From Schistosoma mansoni (Eukaryota > Platyhelminthes > Trematoda > Strigeidida > Schistosomatidae), in NCBI RefSeq assembly GCF_000237925.1, contig NC_031499.1, positions 2,671,316 to 2,735,315 of the forward strand: 64,000 nucleotides of DNA. Reading direction: 5' to 3'. The notes under the pieces are model-generated. The model was not told the origin of the DNA. It did no database searches and saw only the letters and a list, made by a program, of their open reading frames with translations. Of this stretch, positions 1-12,391 are shown piece by piece. How positions within the stretch are numbered: position 1 is the stretch's first letter; each line of letters begins with the position of its first letter. Position numbers and translations under genes: made by a program.

Positions 1-27
1 ACTCGTGAATTCAACTGTCAAAATTAC
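1..27 (+). repeat. SINE-B' tail fragment
   Basis: The first bases read like the end of SINE-B' copies (gaattcaactgtcaaaatta), as at 51000 and 61695. The rest of the element lies before the window. Confidence 0.55.
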
Positions 28-770
28 TTATTCAATATGTCAATTTTCACTTTAACAACAAACAACATTTTATCGTATAAACGCAGGTTGAACCCTCTCG
101 TTAAAGTAGCCTGATTTAATGACACAATTTTTTATCAGCTGTTCGTAGTTTATGAATATTTCAGCCTAAGTTCACTTGTGCCAGACAGTACTTTGTTTTC
201 TAACAAGTCAGTGAAGTGTTCACATGTAAGTGTTCTTCTGAAAAGTAAGTCACTAAACATCATAGTCAATTAGCTATAAATACAAAGAAACTAAACATAA
301 AAGACCTTATTAGGGAATAAATCTAAAACACTTATCACTAGATGTCTTATCAATAAGAATTGACCATTACAGTTCCACTAACTAGGTATAGTTGTATCAT
401 GACTAGATTCACACAATTTTTCAATAAAACATTGATATAACTGAAAAAAACGATAAACCAATACGGTGAATACAGAAAATTTACACCATCAAATCAATAA
501 TACTCAACAGTGTTTAGAGGTAGCATTTTAAAAAAATCTATAAAGGAATGGACAAGTAGCAAAACGATATCGGAAATCAATAGTCATCAAATGTAACTAA
601 GAAATTTCACATAGATAGCTTGTAATATATGCCAGTAGTTTGTAATTTTAAGACAACTGGATTTGTGTAGAATCCCCCTTTTAACCTGCTGATTTAGAAA
701 AATATGATGCTTTTAAAACTCATTTGCTACATTTATTTCCGAAAAAGTAACTGGTAACTGGTTTTCTATC
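28..770. other. AT-rich intergenic, nothing recognised
   Basis: No long open frame, no repeat family seen elsewhere in the window and no RNA gene signal. Confidence 0.5.
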
Positions 771-1195
771 ACAATTGATTAATCACTGAGTGTTGATGAA
801 TGTCATGCGTGTCAAGTCCGTCTTAGTGCTGATTGAATGCTATCGATCAAGTTGCAATGTTGCCACTAGTCTAGGTGGCTCGACACTGTGTGAACTATGT
901 TCAGATAAGATGGTGGTTGGAGGTGGTCAAAAGAAAACCCTGGACTCGGGTTTCGTACTACTTGACACTCGTCAGCAAGGTGTACCTGTAATCTTGAGGG
1001 AACTGGTGCTCCCTGACCCCGTGTCACTCAGCTTCACAGTCAGAGACGTTACCATTGAGCTATTCGAGCCGCGACCGACCTCCTGTAGGACTGACATGTA
1101 ATTACAATTGATTGATCACTCGGTGGTGATCAATGTCTTGAGTGTCAAGTCCTTCTTAGTACTGATAGAATGCTATCTATCTAAATGTAGTTGAT
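771..1195 (-). mobile_element. SINE-C copy, more than one unit long
   Basis: A tRNA-derived retroposon on the minus strand. The order is a tRNA-like head (A-box-like TAGCTCAATGG near 1050-1060), then a hammerhead ribozyme at 936-984, then a tail. The about 80-bp segment starting acaattgatt at 771 is repeated at 1104, 333 bp later, so the copy carries its end twice, as expected from a tandem or circular template. Related copies are at 17310, 41715 and 45362. The 103-codon open frame through it is a chance frame. Confidence 0.75.
936..984 (-). ncRNA. hammerhead ribozyme, SINE-C type
   Basis: On the minus strand: stem I CCTTG/CAGGG, core CTGACGA, stem II GTGT/GTAC, then GAAA, a short stem III CCC/GAG, and a GTC cleavage triplet. 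All invariant core bases are present; stem II has wobble pairs and stem III one mismatch, so activity is possible but weak. Confidence 0.7.
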
Positions 1196-1718
1196 ATAGT
1201 GTAGTGTATAGTACCACTACAACAATTTAGAACGGATTGAATCTATTCCGTAGTTTATGGTTTCTTTGATAAGGTGACCGTTTTGGATTCTAATGAGTCA
1301 AAGAAAAATATTCATCTTACTAAATTTAAAGATTGCTAACATAATAATAACCAGGTTATAATGTAAATCTGTTATAATACTTTGTAACATGATTATGTAT
1401 GTGCTGTTAACAAATGGTTTAACAGTTCTGATAACAGTAAATTATTGTACCAACTAAATGTCACATCAGCTAATGGAAATTCAATTATTATGTTCTGTAT
1501 ATTTCTCTGAATAGGACAATTGTACTAACTATCTATGAGTAAAGAAAATGTTATGAACCCCCCTCCTCATTATAAAAACCATGATTATTAGAAAATGACC
1601 CAGATAAACAACCTGTTTAATCTATTTTTATTGATATATGTTATATGCTATTACATTTAATAGAATCCTACCTATTTCTTGGATAAACTATTATGTAATG
1701 CAATTCAAATTGCATTAA
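1196..1718. other. AT-rich intergenic, nothing recognised
   Basis: No repeat or gene signal seen. Confidence 0.5.
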
Positions 1719-2152
1719 CAGTCATGAATAACTTTATATAGTTGAAATCATTGGTCAATTGAAGCTAGACAACCATGGAAAACCTGGAAACACTTGACGT
1801 CCGTTTCGTCTTATTGTGGGACTCCTCAGCAATGCGCATCCAGGATCCCGCCTTGCGAGTTTCGGACTCAGTCATTAATAACGTTTTTTTAAAGAAAATG
1901 TCTTCAAATACACATTCTCATCAATCTTACTTGACGACTAAATTATATCTAGTTCACTTAATTGCTAATTATAATAATGAATTGAACACTATAAAACAAT
2001 TGCTAAATAAATTAGATTTTTCATATAGATTTAATTGTGGCATTTAAAATAATTAATCCTGTGATGATAAATTCTGCCTTGATTTGAATCTAGTTCGCTA
2101 GAAGTAAATTATTTAGTTTCTAACTGGGAGATATTACCTTTTCAAAGTTTAG
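1719..2152 (-). repeat. SINE-B piece plus duplicated flank, copy 1
   Basis: A minus-strand SINE-B fragment with a hammerhead-like core (about 1738-1867) continues into about 280 bp of AT-rich sequence. The whole block is nearly repeated at 26171-26604, and both copies run directly into an LTR-I. The 90-codon frame at 1775-2047 spans SINE and flank and is not a gene. Confidence 0.75.
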
Positions 2153-2633
2153 TGTTATATCCGGAAAAGGTTTATGAATGGTAACTTTGAGAACTATTTA
2201 TGGACCAATGTAATATGTATATTTCCTATTGTATTATTGTTAAGTAGCTAAACTATTCATATTCGTGTCCCTCTTATTAAAATCTTTATTTTGACTTATA
2301 GACTATTATTATACGATTTACCATTCTCCAGTTTTCCCCAGTCTATTGATTATTGTTTCCCCTATTCACAGCTACATTTGGCTAAATCTTGTACAAATGT
2401 TATTTTCTATTTTATTGGTACGATGTGGTCAATTTATTCGGTATATAAACCCAATATGTTTGAGAATAATGATTCATATTGCAGAGACTGTTATTGGTGT
2501 TCTGGACTTAACTGGCTGGTCTAGGTAGAAAGCAGGACTGATAAGTACTCTTGACTGCTCATACGGCTTTTGTGTATCATCGGGCGATCAATAAATTCAC
2601 TGTTCTCTAATAGGCGAGGCAATCGATATAACA
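2153..2633 (+). mobile_element. solo LTR (LTR-I), 5-bp TSD TTTAG
   Basis: A 481-bp fossil LTR that begins TGTTATATCC and ends CGATATAACA, with TTTAG directly repeated at 2148-2152 and 2634-2638. It has a TATA-like GGTATATAAACCC near 2440 and an AATAAA near 2589. Gypsy- or BEL-type LTR elements make 5-bp duplications. No internal region is attached, so it is a solo LTR. Divergence from the other copies suggests moderate to old age. Confidence 0.82.
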
Positions 2634-2862
2634 TTTAGTAAGGATTATATTGTTGGTTAGTTTGTTATGAAGATGAAGATCATTGAATGCAGTAATCATG
2701 ATATTAATCGTTCGGTGAAATCAACCAATCAGAAGTTTGAGTCTATATATAACGATATGAATGTTTTTCCATATTGATGTGAAAAACCAAACTTTTGAAT
2801 TTCAAAGTAAATGGAAAAGTAAAGATCACTTAAGAATTCAATGAAATAATGGCTCATTTGAA
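2634..2862. other. AT-rich spacer
   Basis: Nothing recognised between the LTR duplication and the next SINE. Confidence 0.5.
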
Positions 2863-3290
2863 TATGATGGTAGCTGGCAGTGGATTTGAGGACACTTGAT
2901 TCTTCCCAATTAGGAATCGTCCGTTGGATGTACCTGCATTTTAGAGTTGATGTTCATTCCGAGACTCGAACCCATTCATTTTCTCCTTGAATGACATCGC
3001 GTTATCCACTTAACTATTGAGTCCTGATAGCTACTAGCTTTTGCGATAGAGCGAAGTCTTAATTCATTTTGTATTGTTTGTTTAAATGTTCCCATTAGTG
3101 TTTAGAACTGAAATTGATCAGTCTCTTTTTGGCATATGTGCATCCATCTTTGCTTATAAAGTTTGTGACTTAAGGTAATATCGAGGCAATCCGCAAAGGA
3201 TGCACACATGTCAACAAGAAACTGATCAATTGCAGTTTTTAACCAGCAATGGGAAGATACAAATAAACAATACTAACTGAATAAAATTAA
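2863..3290. mobile_element. SINE-A (Sm-alpha type) fold-back copy, old
   Basis: The minus arm (about 2863-3141) has ribozyme remnant, B box, A box and the tail end. The plus arm (about 3142-3290) restarts at the sequence after the ribozyme and runs to the tail. Both arms share the segment ending aaacaatactaac. Ribozyme core is decayed. Confidence 0.7.
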
Positions 3291-3778
3291 AATTTTCGCA
3301 GTCACCTTGCGTAATTTCTAAATTAATTACATGATACGTAATTAAAAAGATTTAAACGTCAGTCATTGAATTACCACTTGCTTCTTGTGCATTATCCTAC
3401 AACATAAGATACTTGAGACAACATGAAAAATTGGAGTTGATTGACACATACAAAAAAAAACAACCCACTCAAATCACCAATATCCAATCGTCCAAGTTTC
3501 TTGATTAAGCTAATTCATAATAAATTTGAAATATCACTTGGTCCAATCGATCATATCTCTTACTGACAATGTTGTTAAGATCAAGTCAAATTAATCATAT
3601 GTTCATTACTGACGAGTATACAAATGATTCGGAGTACGAAATTATTACATTACATTTGATTTAAATTTAATTGAACGTAAGTAATTTACTACTATACTTC
3701 TATGTAAGTGTAATTCATATCATTTATAATTTATTACGATGAAAATGGGAATGTTTGTATTCTGCGTGTAGAACTTAA
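3291..3778. other. AT-rich intergenic, nothing recognised
   Basis: No family match seen in the window. Confidence 0.5.
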
Positions 3779-4130
3779 GGCGACCTTCTTGAATATCTGG
3801 TCTACCTGTTCTTTCCATCTAGATATTTCATTAAGTTATCTATTTTCTTGTTTCTTCTAACATATCATTATGTTAATTAATTGCATAGCCTATTGAAGTG
3901 TTTGTTGTGAAAAGTTTACGACCTTTCTCTTTACAACTTACAAAAAAGCACAATTAGAGACATCGTGATTGTTGGCATTATGCATCGAAATGAATATACA
4001 TTAATCAGATGTTAATTCCCGAACTGCTAACATCAAGTTGGCAATCACCCAATATTTATCGTCAATATCCATCAAAAAATAAGAAAAAGGAAACTTGTTG
4101 AAATACTTTGTTCTGAGAATCCTATATTGT
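3779..4130 (+). pseudogene. decayed copy of the 56.2-kb open frame
   Basis: It aligns from GGCGACC through ctgagaatcctatattg with the minus strand of 56170-56532, including about 90 bp before the start codon. Diagnostic shared blocks are tctagatatttca, the TTGGCAATCACcCAATATT region and tgctgagaat-like ends. In this copy the frame is interrupted by several stops, so it is non-coding. The shared upstream part argues against a simple coding-only retrocopy. Confidence 0.6.
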
Positions 4131-4568
4131 TTTTATGCCATCTGTGTCAAACACTAGAAGTTTAATTCATTAGTGAACTCAAGAATTAGGTTACTGAAAC
4201 TACAGGCAAGAAAACATATTGCATAACCATGATGAAATCTTATCATAAAGTGTTGAATGATGTATAATTAGAAAATTCATAGGATATATGATAATTGTAG
4301 CTTATTTACAACAAAATTAACAAAGATATTTACGAAAAAGTGTTTTGCGCAGATTATAGATATTTTATAGTTCAATTCATGAGTCAACTAAAACCCATAA
4401 CCCATCTGACTCACGCGCGAACGCTTAACCTTTATTACGTTAGATGTATTATTTTCGACAATTCTTCCATTACGTAATGATGAGTTCTTAGAATAGAACT
4501 GTGAAATTTTCTGTTAATTTTACTGAATTTCAGTATGCCTACAATCAATGTTGTGTTCTTCATGACAC
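4131..4568. other. AT-rich intergenic, nothing recognised
   Basis: No repeat or gene signal seen. Confidence 0.5.
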
Positions 4569-5083
4569 TGTTTATTATCATGAGATTAGATCACCAATCA
4601 AAACACCGACTTATACGACCTTGTTCCTGTGGTAAGCCAATGACACGTTAACCAGCACGAGTAGCCTGGAGTCAACTCTCAATCCTTATTGATTCTACTC
4701 GTCTAGTTACGTCCGTCTGACTCCTGAACACAATCACAGCTTCCGCTGTATGAATAATATATTTCAGATATACGCAGATTATATACAAGCCAATCAGACC
4801 GCTTCATATCATAATAGAAAATAACAAATATACAAGATCATTTCGAAATTGGTTGTGAATATGAGATACTGTAACTCGTAGATTGTGAATAATTTCAGAA
4901 TAGTAAGTCGTATGATATTATCCAATAGGTCAAATGAAATCTTATAATAAGAGAAATATAACTATGTATATAATCTAGTTACTGAATGGTTATGGAATAA
5001 GGATATATAAACATATATATAGTAACAGTCCATAAGGAATTCCTGGATGTTATCATTTATTTATTCTTCGCTAGGATATAAAA
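4569..5083 (-). mobile_element. LTR-II, probable solo LTR
   Basis: Fossil LTR on the minus strand, related to 52482-53091 and 60389-60776. It shares the block around the TATA-like ttatatacaagcc and the end ggatataaaa. Ends are inferred from relatives; I found no clear target duplication. Old. Confidence 0.6.
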
Positions 5084-5394
5084 ATCATTGTTCACACTGT
5101 AGTTCAAATGAATATGATAATTGAAGGATATAATTCTTAATAGCCGAATTCAACTCAAATAAACTGTCAAGGTAACAACACAATTATTAAACTTTGTTAG
5201 AAGAATTACTTGAGGCTAATATTTCACATCAGCAGATAATGCCTGGTTGTAATTCTCAAATGAAGCATAAATATAAGCTAACACCACATTACCACACATT
5301 ACCATAAAACTTCTTGATAACATTAGGACTAGTTCAGTCTTTAACATGTCTTTACTATTTATACTTGAAGTACGGTTGTGACATATAAATTTTA
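5084..5394. other. AT-rich spacer
   Basis: Nothing recognised. Confidence 0.5.
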
Positions 5395-5670
5395 ACAGTT
5401 GAATTCACGAGTTGATCTAATCTGGACCACCAACAAATACCAGGGAACACTGGACTGCTGTTTCGTCCTAGTATGAAACTTCTCAGGAGTGCGCATCCAC
5501 AGTCCCTCACATGGGACTCCAACTCAGGACCGCAGGTCTCGTGCGCTAACACTTAACCTTCAAATCACTGAGCCGCTATCCAACGGTGTTAATGTCCAAC
5601 TTCCATCAATCCATGATCTTTCGCAACCCTTCATCCATTATCTGAAATGGATAACTGTCACCACCCGTCA
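5395..5670 (-). mobile_element. SINE-B' copy
   Basis: Minus strand order: spacer, tRNA-like head (AGTGATTTGAAGGTTAAGTG near 5560), hammerhead remnant near 5450-5510 with CGAAACAGC, and tail ending in caactgttaaaa. Open frames on both strands here (5355-5552, 5489-5722) are shadows of the repeat. Confidence 0.7.
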
Positions 5671-6205
5671 CATAAATTCGCTTACAGATCATAGTATTTC
5701 GAATATGTTTAATAGTCTTTGATATTTATACCGATTGAATGGTTAATATAAACAATCCTCAAATCGCATAGTTTCACCGGGGGTGAAATGACTATAATTT
5801 TTAACAAATACAATTAGAAATTACTTAATAAAATGAAGTATTTACAGAAAAACAAAAGTGAATTAGGTTAATGGAAAATTATGAATAGCAAGCAAAACTC
5901 GTACAAGCGTAAATGATAGCTTTTAGTTAATTCGCTCTAATGAGGAAATGTTCTGTAATTTCCTTATTCAACTTGGTTAGTTACCAACTAATTTGTCCTG
6001 AATTGTTACTTAGTTTTCGCAAAAAACTGGTGAAAACTATTGTCTAACCAGAAAAAAAAATCCATTATGTTAAACAATCATGGAGAGGTGAAATGTAATT
6101 TTTGAATGATACATTGTTCAATACAATTTTCACCAATGTCACATGAAATGAGCTAATGAAGAAATACTTGAAAAAACAACAATTCCATATACTTTTTTCG
6201 TCGGT
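5671..6205. other. AT-rich intergenic, nothing recognised
   Basis: No repeat or gene signal seen. Confidence 0.5.
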
Positions 6206-6211
6206 CTTTAA

Positions 6212-6645
6212 TTGAGATCATGAACCAAACAATGTTAGATCACCATTGAAAATGTAGAAGTATTTGGCGACGGTTTTGTTTTAGTTTGGGACTCTTCATC
6301 AGTGCTCATCCATGATTTTTCACATGATTCGAACTCAGGACCTATCATTTTTGTGTGCTAGCGCCTAACCTCTAGACCACTGAGCCGGCATCCAACCGTG
6401 TTAATATCTAAGTTTAACCAATCCACAAAATCGAGCAACCGTCCACCATTGTCTTCAATGAGCTACTATCTCACAGCAGACCCAGTTGAACTCCAATGGT
6501 CATTGCTTCTCACTAGAACTCCAGTAAATAAGTCTTGATGCCCGTCATTAGTGAGCATTTGATTATTATGAGAAACGGCTGTCCAGTTCTTCAAGGTTTT
6601 CCATGGTGGTCTAGCTACAACTGACTCATGAATTCAACTATAAAT
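6212..6645. mobile_element. SINE-B copy with inverted end
   Basis: A nearly full unit on the minus strand (6212-6570: tail, ribozyme remnant, B and A boxes, then the spacer block with ctagaactccag) followed by a short plus arm (6571-6645) that starts at the ribozyme GAAAC and runs through the tail tccatggtggtctagc. Fold-back structure as in other copies. Confidence 0.75.
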
Positions 6646-7059
6646 GATATTCACCGCAAAATATGTTTACTGTATCTGAATTCATTTCAAAGCATTGATT
6701 TCGACTGTGCATTGACTTGATGAACGGGAGTTATAGTGTTATATAATACTATTCCTAATCATATTAAATATGGAGTTTTAATATATTTAGAAATAAGGTG
6801 ACTTAATATGAGTATGTATTTTAGGTTTATCAGAGAAATAAAATGATTATAATTTATGATTAAAACTTCGAACCAGTCGACCAAAGTGTTTGTTATTAAA
6901 AGATGTATTGAGAGAATTTATAAACTTAGGGAAAATAGTTAACAGGGTTACTTTTGACTGAACTAAGTTGTTTGGCTAAATAGTTTAGACATTGTAAAAC
7001 CTTATTTTTAATCGTTAGAATCGGCAACTTTTATGCATTTCTTTTAATTTCATCATAGA
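6646..7059. other. AT-rich intergenic, nothing recognised
   Basis: No repeat or gene signal seen. Confidence 0.5.
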
Positions 7060-7560
7060 TTTCTCGATTAGCAAGATCAAAGTAATTTGGACTCACTGAT
7101 CTTGCATAAAACACTGAATGTTGCTCTTGGACTGATCTGGTGCTTCATCTAGACAAATGGGTAAGAGTGATTTAGTTGGTGATATTATTCAGTTTATTTA
7201 TCTTGAAAATCTCAATAACTAGCAAAAAGGTGTCTGTCTCAGATTGTATTCAAAGAGCTATGTTGGTTTTTCCAATCTTACCTCTCCTACTGTGTAGACA
7301 GGCTTTCTGTCGACCAAAAATCAGGGAAGCTGTAAAGTGGTAGTTCATTTAGCATTACTGTATGGCTGTGAAACATAAACTGGTGGTGTTCGTGTATTGA
7401 AAATCTTAGGAAAAGCTTTGGTTACATTGATAAATCTGACAAATCGATCAGTAAGGCGGAAAATCATCATCGTCCAAGTTAATTTGGTCAACTACTACTG
7501 AGGCTTAACGTTTACCGAGCTAAATATGTGATAATACTAGAAGAGTAATTTGGAAGGAAT
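7060..7560 (+). mobile_element. decayed LINE fragment, end of reverse transcriptase region
   Basis: Broken plus-strand frames give CRQAFCRPKIREAVK and a line resembling the LLYGCET motif found near the C terminus of non-LTR retrotransposons (here CMAVKHK after a frame change). Several stops and shifts; old. Clade not resolved. Confidence 0.45.
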
Positions 7561-8820
7561 TTAGAGGTGGATAAACTATGACATTGCATTAGTTCCTATT
7601 TGAATTCATTGATAAGACTCCTTATACTGAAGAACATATCATTACCTACAATATATATGAAAATAAGACTAGGTTTATGTGAAAATCTTGATCAATATAC
7701 AAAATTTAGGTTGACCTCATGACACAATTGCCATTGATATCTTATAGAAGTATACTTAATTAGATTTGATTTATTTCCTTATAGTCAGGTTGTTAAATTG
7801 GACAGCTGTTTAGCAAGTAGTGTGCAAAATTGTTTGATTGTCCTTTTCTCCTATAAAGATGTATTATTTTCAAGTAATATCTTAGTAAGGTTACAATATA
7901 TGGGTGTTGTTAAGAATGTAAATCTTTTCTATCATACATATCTGTCCTCAAAATAACGGATATGTATATTACCATTACAGAAGAAAAATAACATTCAGTT
8001 TCGATAAGTATGTCTTTTCAGTTAGGTTTTAGATAATATTATAGATTCTTCTTCTGTGAACCACGTATATTCCATGACTGTATGGGATGGGACCATCTAC
8101 TGTTGATGATAAGGACTATGACTGATCAATCTTTATTGATAATATGTGCATTAAACCTGGTCTGTCTTGATACCTCATCCAGGTCAAACGGTTTTCCAGT
8201 CAAGTTATCGTCTAAAGCATTTGAACTAAAGGCTATCGTGTTTTAGTTACAATGTTTACATTAACACTAAAATTTAAGTATATCCATATGACGAGTCTTC
8301 AGTAAGATGAAACTTGCCGTTTGAATTTCACTGATAACCAATTCATAAATTGGCAGACAATAAATTCATACTGTTTTCAAACAATCTACTTTTCTGAAAG
8401 TAACACCACATTGTAAGTACACACAAACACACTCACACACATAAATCCTTATAATTCTCTAAAGGATTTCAAAATGACAGTATATCACTGACAGTTTTTA
8501 TTTAAGAAACTCCAAATTAAGAATTGAATGGATTATACATACATACATACATAGTACAAGGAATGATAATCTCTGATAATTGTATAGAGTTGTGTAAAGT
8601 TACATCCTTTTTGTTTTCCTCTTTTGCCTTTACTTAGTTACAATGATACATACATATAGTTATATATAAATCATTGTAGATAAGATTGAGGGTGAAATTT
8701 CTATATTAAACGATTAGAACCCTAATATCATAGATATGAAATGGGTTATTATACTTTTGTGTATCTATGTAAATGATTGATAAGTATGGTTGTTGTTGTC
8801 ACTTTTTTTCTTCATTGGTA
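7561..8820. other. AT-rich intergenic with short microsatellites
   Basis: Holds a CA-rich run near 8420-8445 and an ATAC run near 8537-8552. No gene or repeat family recognised otherwise. Confidence 0.5.
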
Positions 8821-8821
8821 A

Positions 8822-8905
8822 AGGTGCATCCATCTGACGAGTCCCAAATAGGACGAAACTCACGTCAAACTGGATTCCACTTCTATCCACTATCCATCTT
8901 TATTT
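8822..8905 (+). mobile_element. SINE-A fragment with hammerhead core
   Basis: Truncated copy starting just before the ribozyme. Core CTGACGAG, stem II GTCC/GGAC and GAAAC are intact; stem III is not self-complementary here. It ends at ccactatccatcttt. Confidence 0.7.
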
Positions 8906-9102
8906 TTAAAGGTTAATTTTATTAAATTAAAACATTTTTTGTTATTGTATAAGTTAATCAGAACCATTTATTTTATTGGGTTCCTTCAATTACCAGGTTA
9001 CTAATAATTTTGAACATAAACAAGTATCTGTCAAGTTGTTTAATGTATCAATCTACTATATAATTGGATTCGTAAATATATATTGTTTACAAATTCATTT
9101 TC

Positions 9103-9222
9103 AGAAGGGGTTTTGTGGAGATTTAGTATGTTTCATAGTTGAAAGCATGAGTCAATTGAAGCTAGACCACCATGGAAAACCTGGAAACACTGGACGGCCG
9201 TTTCATCCTATTATGGGACTCC
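9103..9222 (-). mobile_element. SINE-B fragment, 8-bp TSD
   Basis: Minus-strand SINE-B 3' part (tail and half of the ribozyme). TCATTTTC is repeated at 9095-9102 and 9223-9230, fixing the ends. The 89-codon frame at 8976-9245 runs through it by chance. Confidence 0.7.
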
Positions 9223-9254
9223 TCATTTTCGTTTGGAAAAAATAAAGCAACGCT

Positions 9255-9600
9255 ACAGTTTAGTTTTAATACTATGGTGTATACTACTGATGTCCATAGA
9301 TATAAGTAGTATGTATTATCAATCGAAAGTGAAATACTTGTTGGCAGAAGGTTAAGAAGATCAAAGAAAAAGAGAATGAGAAAAAAGAATGATTGGTGTA
9401 GAAACGAATGAACAATGAAGTCCGAGACAATTGACTGATAGTTGCAAAAAGAACAGTGAAGTTTGAGACATTTGATTGACGTTCTGTAAATTAAGTATTC
9501 AGTTTATAGTTGTCAGATTTTGTTGAAATGTTCTATAATTTTATATTCGAATATGTTTGGTTGTCCCCATTTGTGTAGTGGTTCATTACACTACTGTTGA
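9255..9600 (+). repeat. D repeat copy
   Basis: Starts near tatggtgtatactactgatg and ends near gtgtagtggttcattac. The same block recurs at 20105, 35320 and 37845 (plus) and at 22845, 28064, 40145 and 52397 (minus). The family has no long open frame. Confidence 0.65.
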
Positions 9601-10500
9601 TATTAGTTGGTAGGTTTATTCAAATATTTACTTATCATGAAATGTAACAAAAAGGAGGGATTTGAATAAAGACCTAAGTCTAACACAATATACTTGAAGT
9701 ATTAGGGAGAGGGTTGAGTTCTATTTTAAAATTAGATGGATTTGAAGAATGGACATGTCCGTGTAATTGTAAAGCAACTGCGTCTCCATGTTCATTGCGC
9801 GTATAATATCATTTAAAATACTTTCTTAATCTAGAGCGTTGAATAGCTCTACAGTAAAATGTTCATAAAAGATATATATTGTCATTTAGTCATAAGTCGC
9901 AATGAAGTCGGATTGTGCCTTCCAAGAATATCAAATATGCATGTTTCAAATGAGGCTCATCAGCTTGACATTAATGAACTATAATGTTAGTACTATCATA
10001 TAATCAGGTGAATATTAATCTAAACTGAATATTCATGACTGTATTATCTGAAGTCATTGTTTATAAGTTTGTTGTCTAATAACTAAGTACTTGTATCCAT
10101 GTATTCCCCTACTTGTTAAATTTTTCGTGATCCATAAAATGTTACCAAGTTTTCGTGTATCACCAACTTTAAAATTATTACAAACATATAACTCAGTTCT
10201 CTTCTAGTCATTTCGTAGTCATACCTATATCGCGATTTTTTATCTAAGTTAATGTGTGGTCACGATTTTATTCTATATTATTTTATGAGTTGAGTTGTAA
10301 AAATTGGATTGTATAATTATCTCATCTACTTACTGTGTTGAACTCTATTTTGGCTATCGTGAAGCTAAGCGTAAGAAAGAGATCCATTATGGATCAACAG
10401 TTGTTAGATTTTGCACCTGACTGTTATCTCACTATTATTGTGTCACAGATTAGCAGAAAGTCATCAGAGCTTGATAGACAATCTGAACGAATTATTCTAT
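9601..10500. other. AT-rich intergenic, nothing recognised
   Basis: No repeat or gene signal seen. Confidence 0.5.
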
Positions 10501-10501
10501 G

Positions 10502-10845
10502 AATTCACTTGGTATTGTTCGTTTGAATCTTCCCATTGATTTTTAGGACTGCAATTGAGAGACTGATCAATTGTAGTCGGAAAGATCAATGGGAAGATTC
10601 AACCAAACAATACCAAGTGAATTTAAACTACAACCCATTGCACAAGCAAGTAGCCATATGGACTCAGTAGCTGAGTGGATAACGTGATGGCGTTTGAAGC
10701 GAACGGTACTGGGTTCGAGTCCCAGAGTGAACATCAACTATCAGATGCATTTACATCCATCTGACGAGTCCCAAATCGGACGGAACGCGCGTCTTGGATT
10801 CCACTGCTAACCACTATCCATCTTTGCTTATAAAGTATCATTATT
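10502..10845. mobile_element. SINE-A copy with a long terminal hairpin
   Basis: Arms 10502-10558 (minus) and 10566-10623 (plus) of the tail segment form an almost perfect inverted repeat with about an 8-base loop. The plus arm continues into a full head: A box TAGCTGAGTGG 10668-10678, B box GGGTTCGAGTCCC 10711-10723, ribozyme 10747-10807. The ribozyme GAAA is GGAA here, which should cripple it; the rest of core and stems is intact. Tail precedes head in one continuous strand, the permuted order expected from a tandem or circular template. Confidence 0.85.
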
Positions 10846-12125
10846 AGTTTGAATACTTTCGATAGACTAATTCAAAAACATATTATTCAAATTTTAATCC
10901 ACTTAATCAACACAACATTCAAAACCAACATACGTACTTGGTGATTATTTTTCACTATGAAACAGAATCCATCATTGATTAAATAAAAATAAGTTCATCT
11001 GAACAAAAAAGAATTTATCATAGAATCCATCTGAATCTTAGTTGTAAACTTAAACTCCATGCAACAACTATTCATCATTATCTCTATAATCATATGTATC
11101 TATTACAAAGATCTATGTATGCCAAAAAAATGGGAGTAGACATTGAAACAGATTTCAGAATATTGTTTTGTAAGGAATGAGGTCAAACTTAAGTGCTCAG
11201 TATTGTCTTTGTTTGTTGTTTTACAATACAAATCATTGAGTGCGTGAAGCATCAAGTAATTTGTCCTCATTCACTTTATACTGCAGTTACAAAAAATGAA
11301 ATAAAAACTCGGTGACACGAGAAACATTCATGTCAACAAATGAGTTTAATTTAATAACCATACAATAGTTGAAAGAATAGTGAGAGTTTAATTTATGGAC
11401 GACCTTTAAGAAATGTTAGAATAACCTTCAGAGTGTCCACCTAATAACCAAGATCAAATGAGGGTTATAAACCTGTGTGAGGAATTAGAATTTTTATTCA
11501 CAATTGATGAATAAGGTTAGAAATTAGATATAGGGTCTTCATCATGAATTGACATCAGTTATAATGCCAAAACTCTATTGAGACAAATGAATGAGTGAAA
11601 TTCGTGCCAAAATCCGAGACCTGTTATAATGTACGTGATTAGTTGGTCCATATGTTATAGTGTCGCCGAAAGAATTTGTATTTTAATTACATTCTAGTTC
11701 AGAACCAAAGAATTTTATCTTAAAGGGCGTGATCAGTTGGGCCATTTCAATATTGTACAGTTGTCTAGAGTTTGAACTTTAATTAGCTAACATCAATTTC
11801 TACCAGTTTCTCGATGCCAGATATCTAATTAAAGTCTCCTTAGAAATTATAACCAAAGAAAACTAATTATTACTTCTCACCTTGCTGAATAAATAATGTG
11901 AAAATGAGAAGACTGTTAGATATATAAAGTTTAGTTTTGTTCTCTGTGATGGATTGTTTCCATTTTAATAGTAATGACAACAGTTATTTCATAAATTCTC
12001 TGGTTTATTTAAAAAAATGATAAAAGGCTGTTCCTTCAGGACTATAAAACAAACTCTGTTTTAGTAGTAGTGAAAAGGATGATCAGTGTCTATAGCAACA
12101 TGAAGATTTGTGAAGATTGTAGTTT
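10846..12125. other. AT-rich intergenic, nothing recognised
   Basis: No repeat or gene signal seen. If the GPCR transcript continues downstream this stretch would be intronic. Confidence 0.45.
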
Positions 12126-12128
12126 TGT

Positions 12129-12391
12129 AACAGTTGAATTTATGAGTTTATATAAGCTAGATCACTATTGAAAATCTGGAGGTAATGGATGGCCGTTTTT
12201 GTCCTAGAGTGAAACTACTCGCAATCCACTCCGAACCTTCGGTCCTACGCGCGAACACTTAACCTCCAGATAACTGAGTCGTCATGCAACTATATTAATG
12301 TTCACCTTTAATGGACCCATGATCTCGCGCAACCACTCATCCAGGTTTTCAATAATAGTCTAGCTTAGATCGACTCATAAATTCAACTGTT
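12129..12391 (-). mobile_element. SINE-B' copy with perfect 18-bp inverted ends
   Basis: The ends at 12129-12146 and 12374-12391 are exact reverse complements (AACAGTTGAATTTATGAG). Between them lie a minus-strand tRNA-like head, a decayed hammerhead and spacer. Fold-back form of the family. Confidence 0.75.

Noticed and set aside
790-1101. 103-codon frame with Cys-rich start
   Set aside because: Lies wholly within a SINE-C copy on the strand opposite to its tRNA head and ribozyme.
10661-10740. tRNA-like A and B boxes as real tRNA genes
   Set aside because: Boxes lead into hammerhead and tail rather than an acceptor stem; no full cloverleaf in any copy.
12129-12391. MITE-type DNA transposon because of perfect 18-bp inverted ends
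   Set aside because: The interior is a SINE-B' with tRNA head and ribozyme, and the inverted ends are the two arms of a fold-back insertion seen throughout the family.
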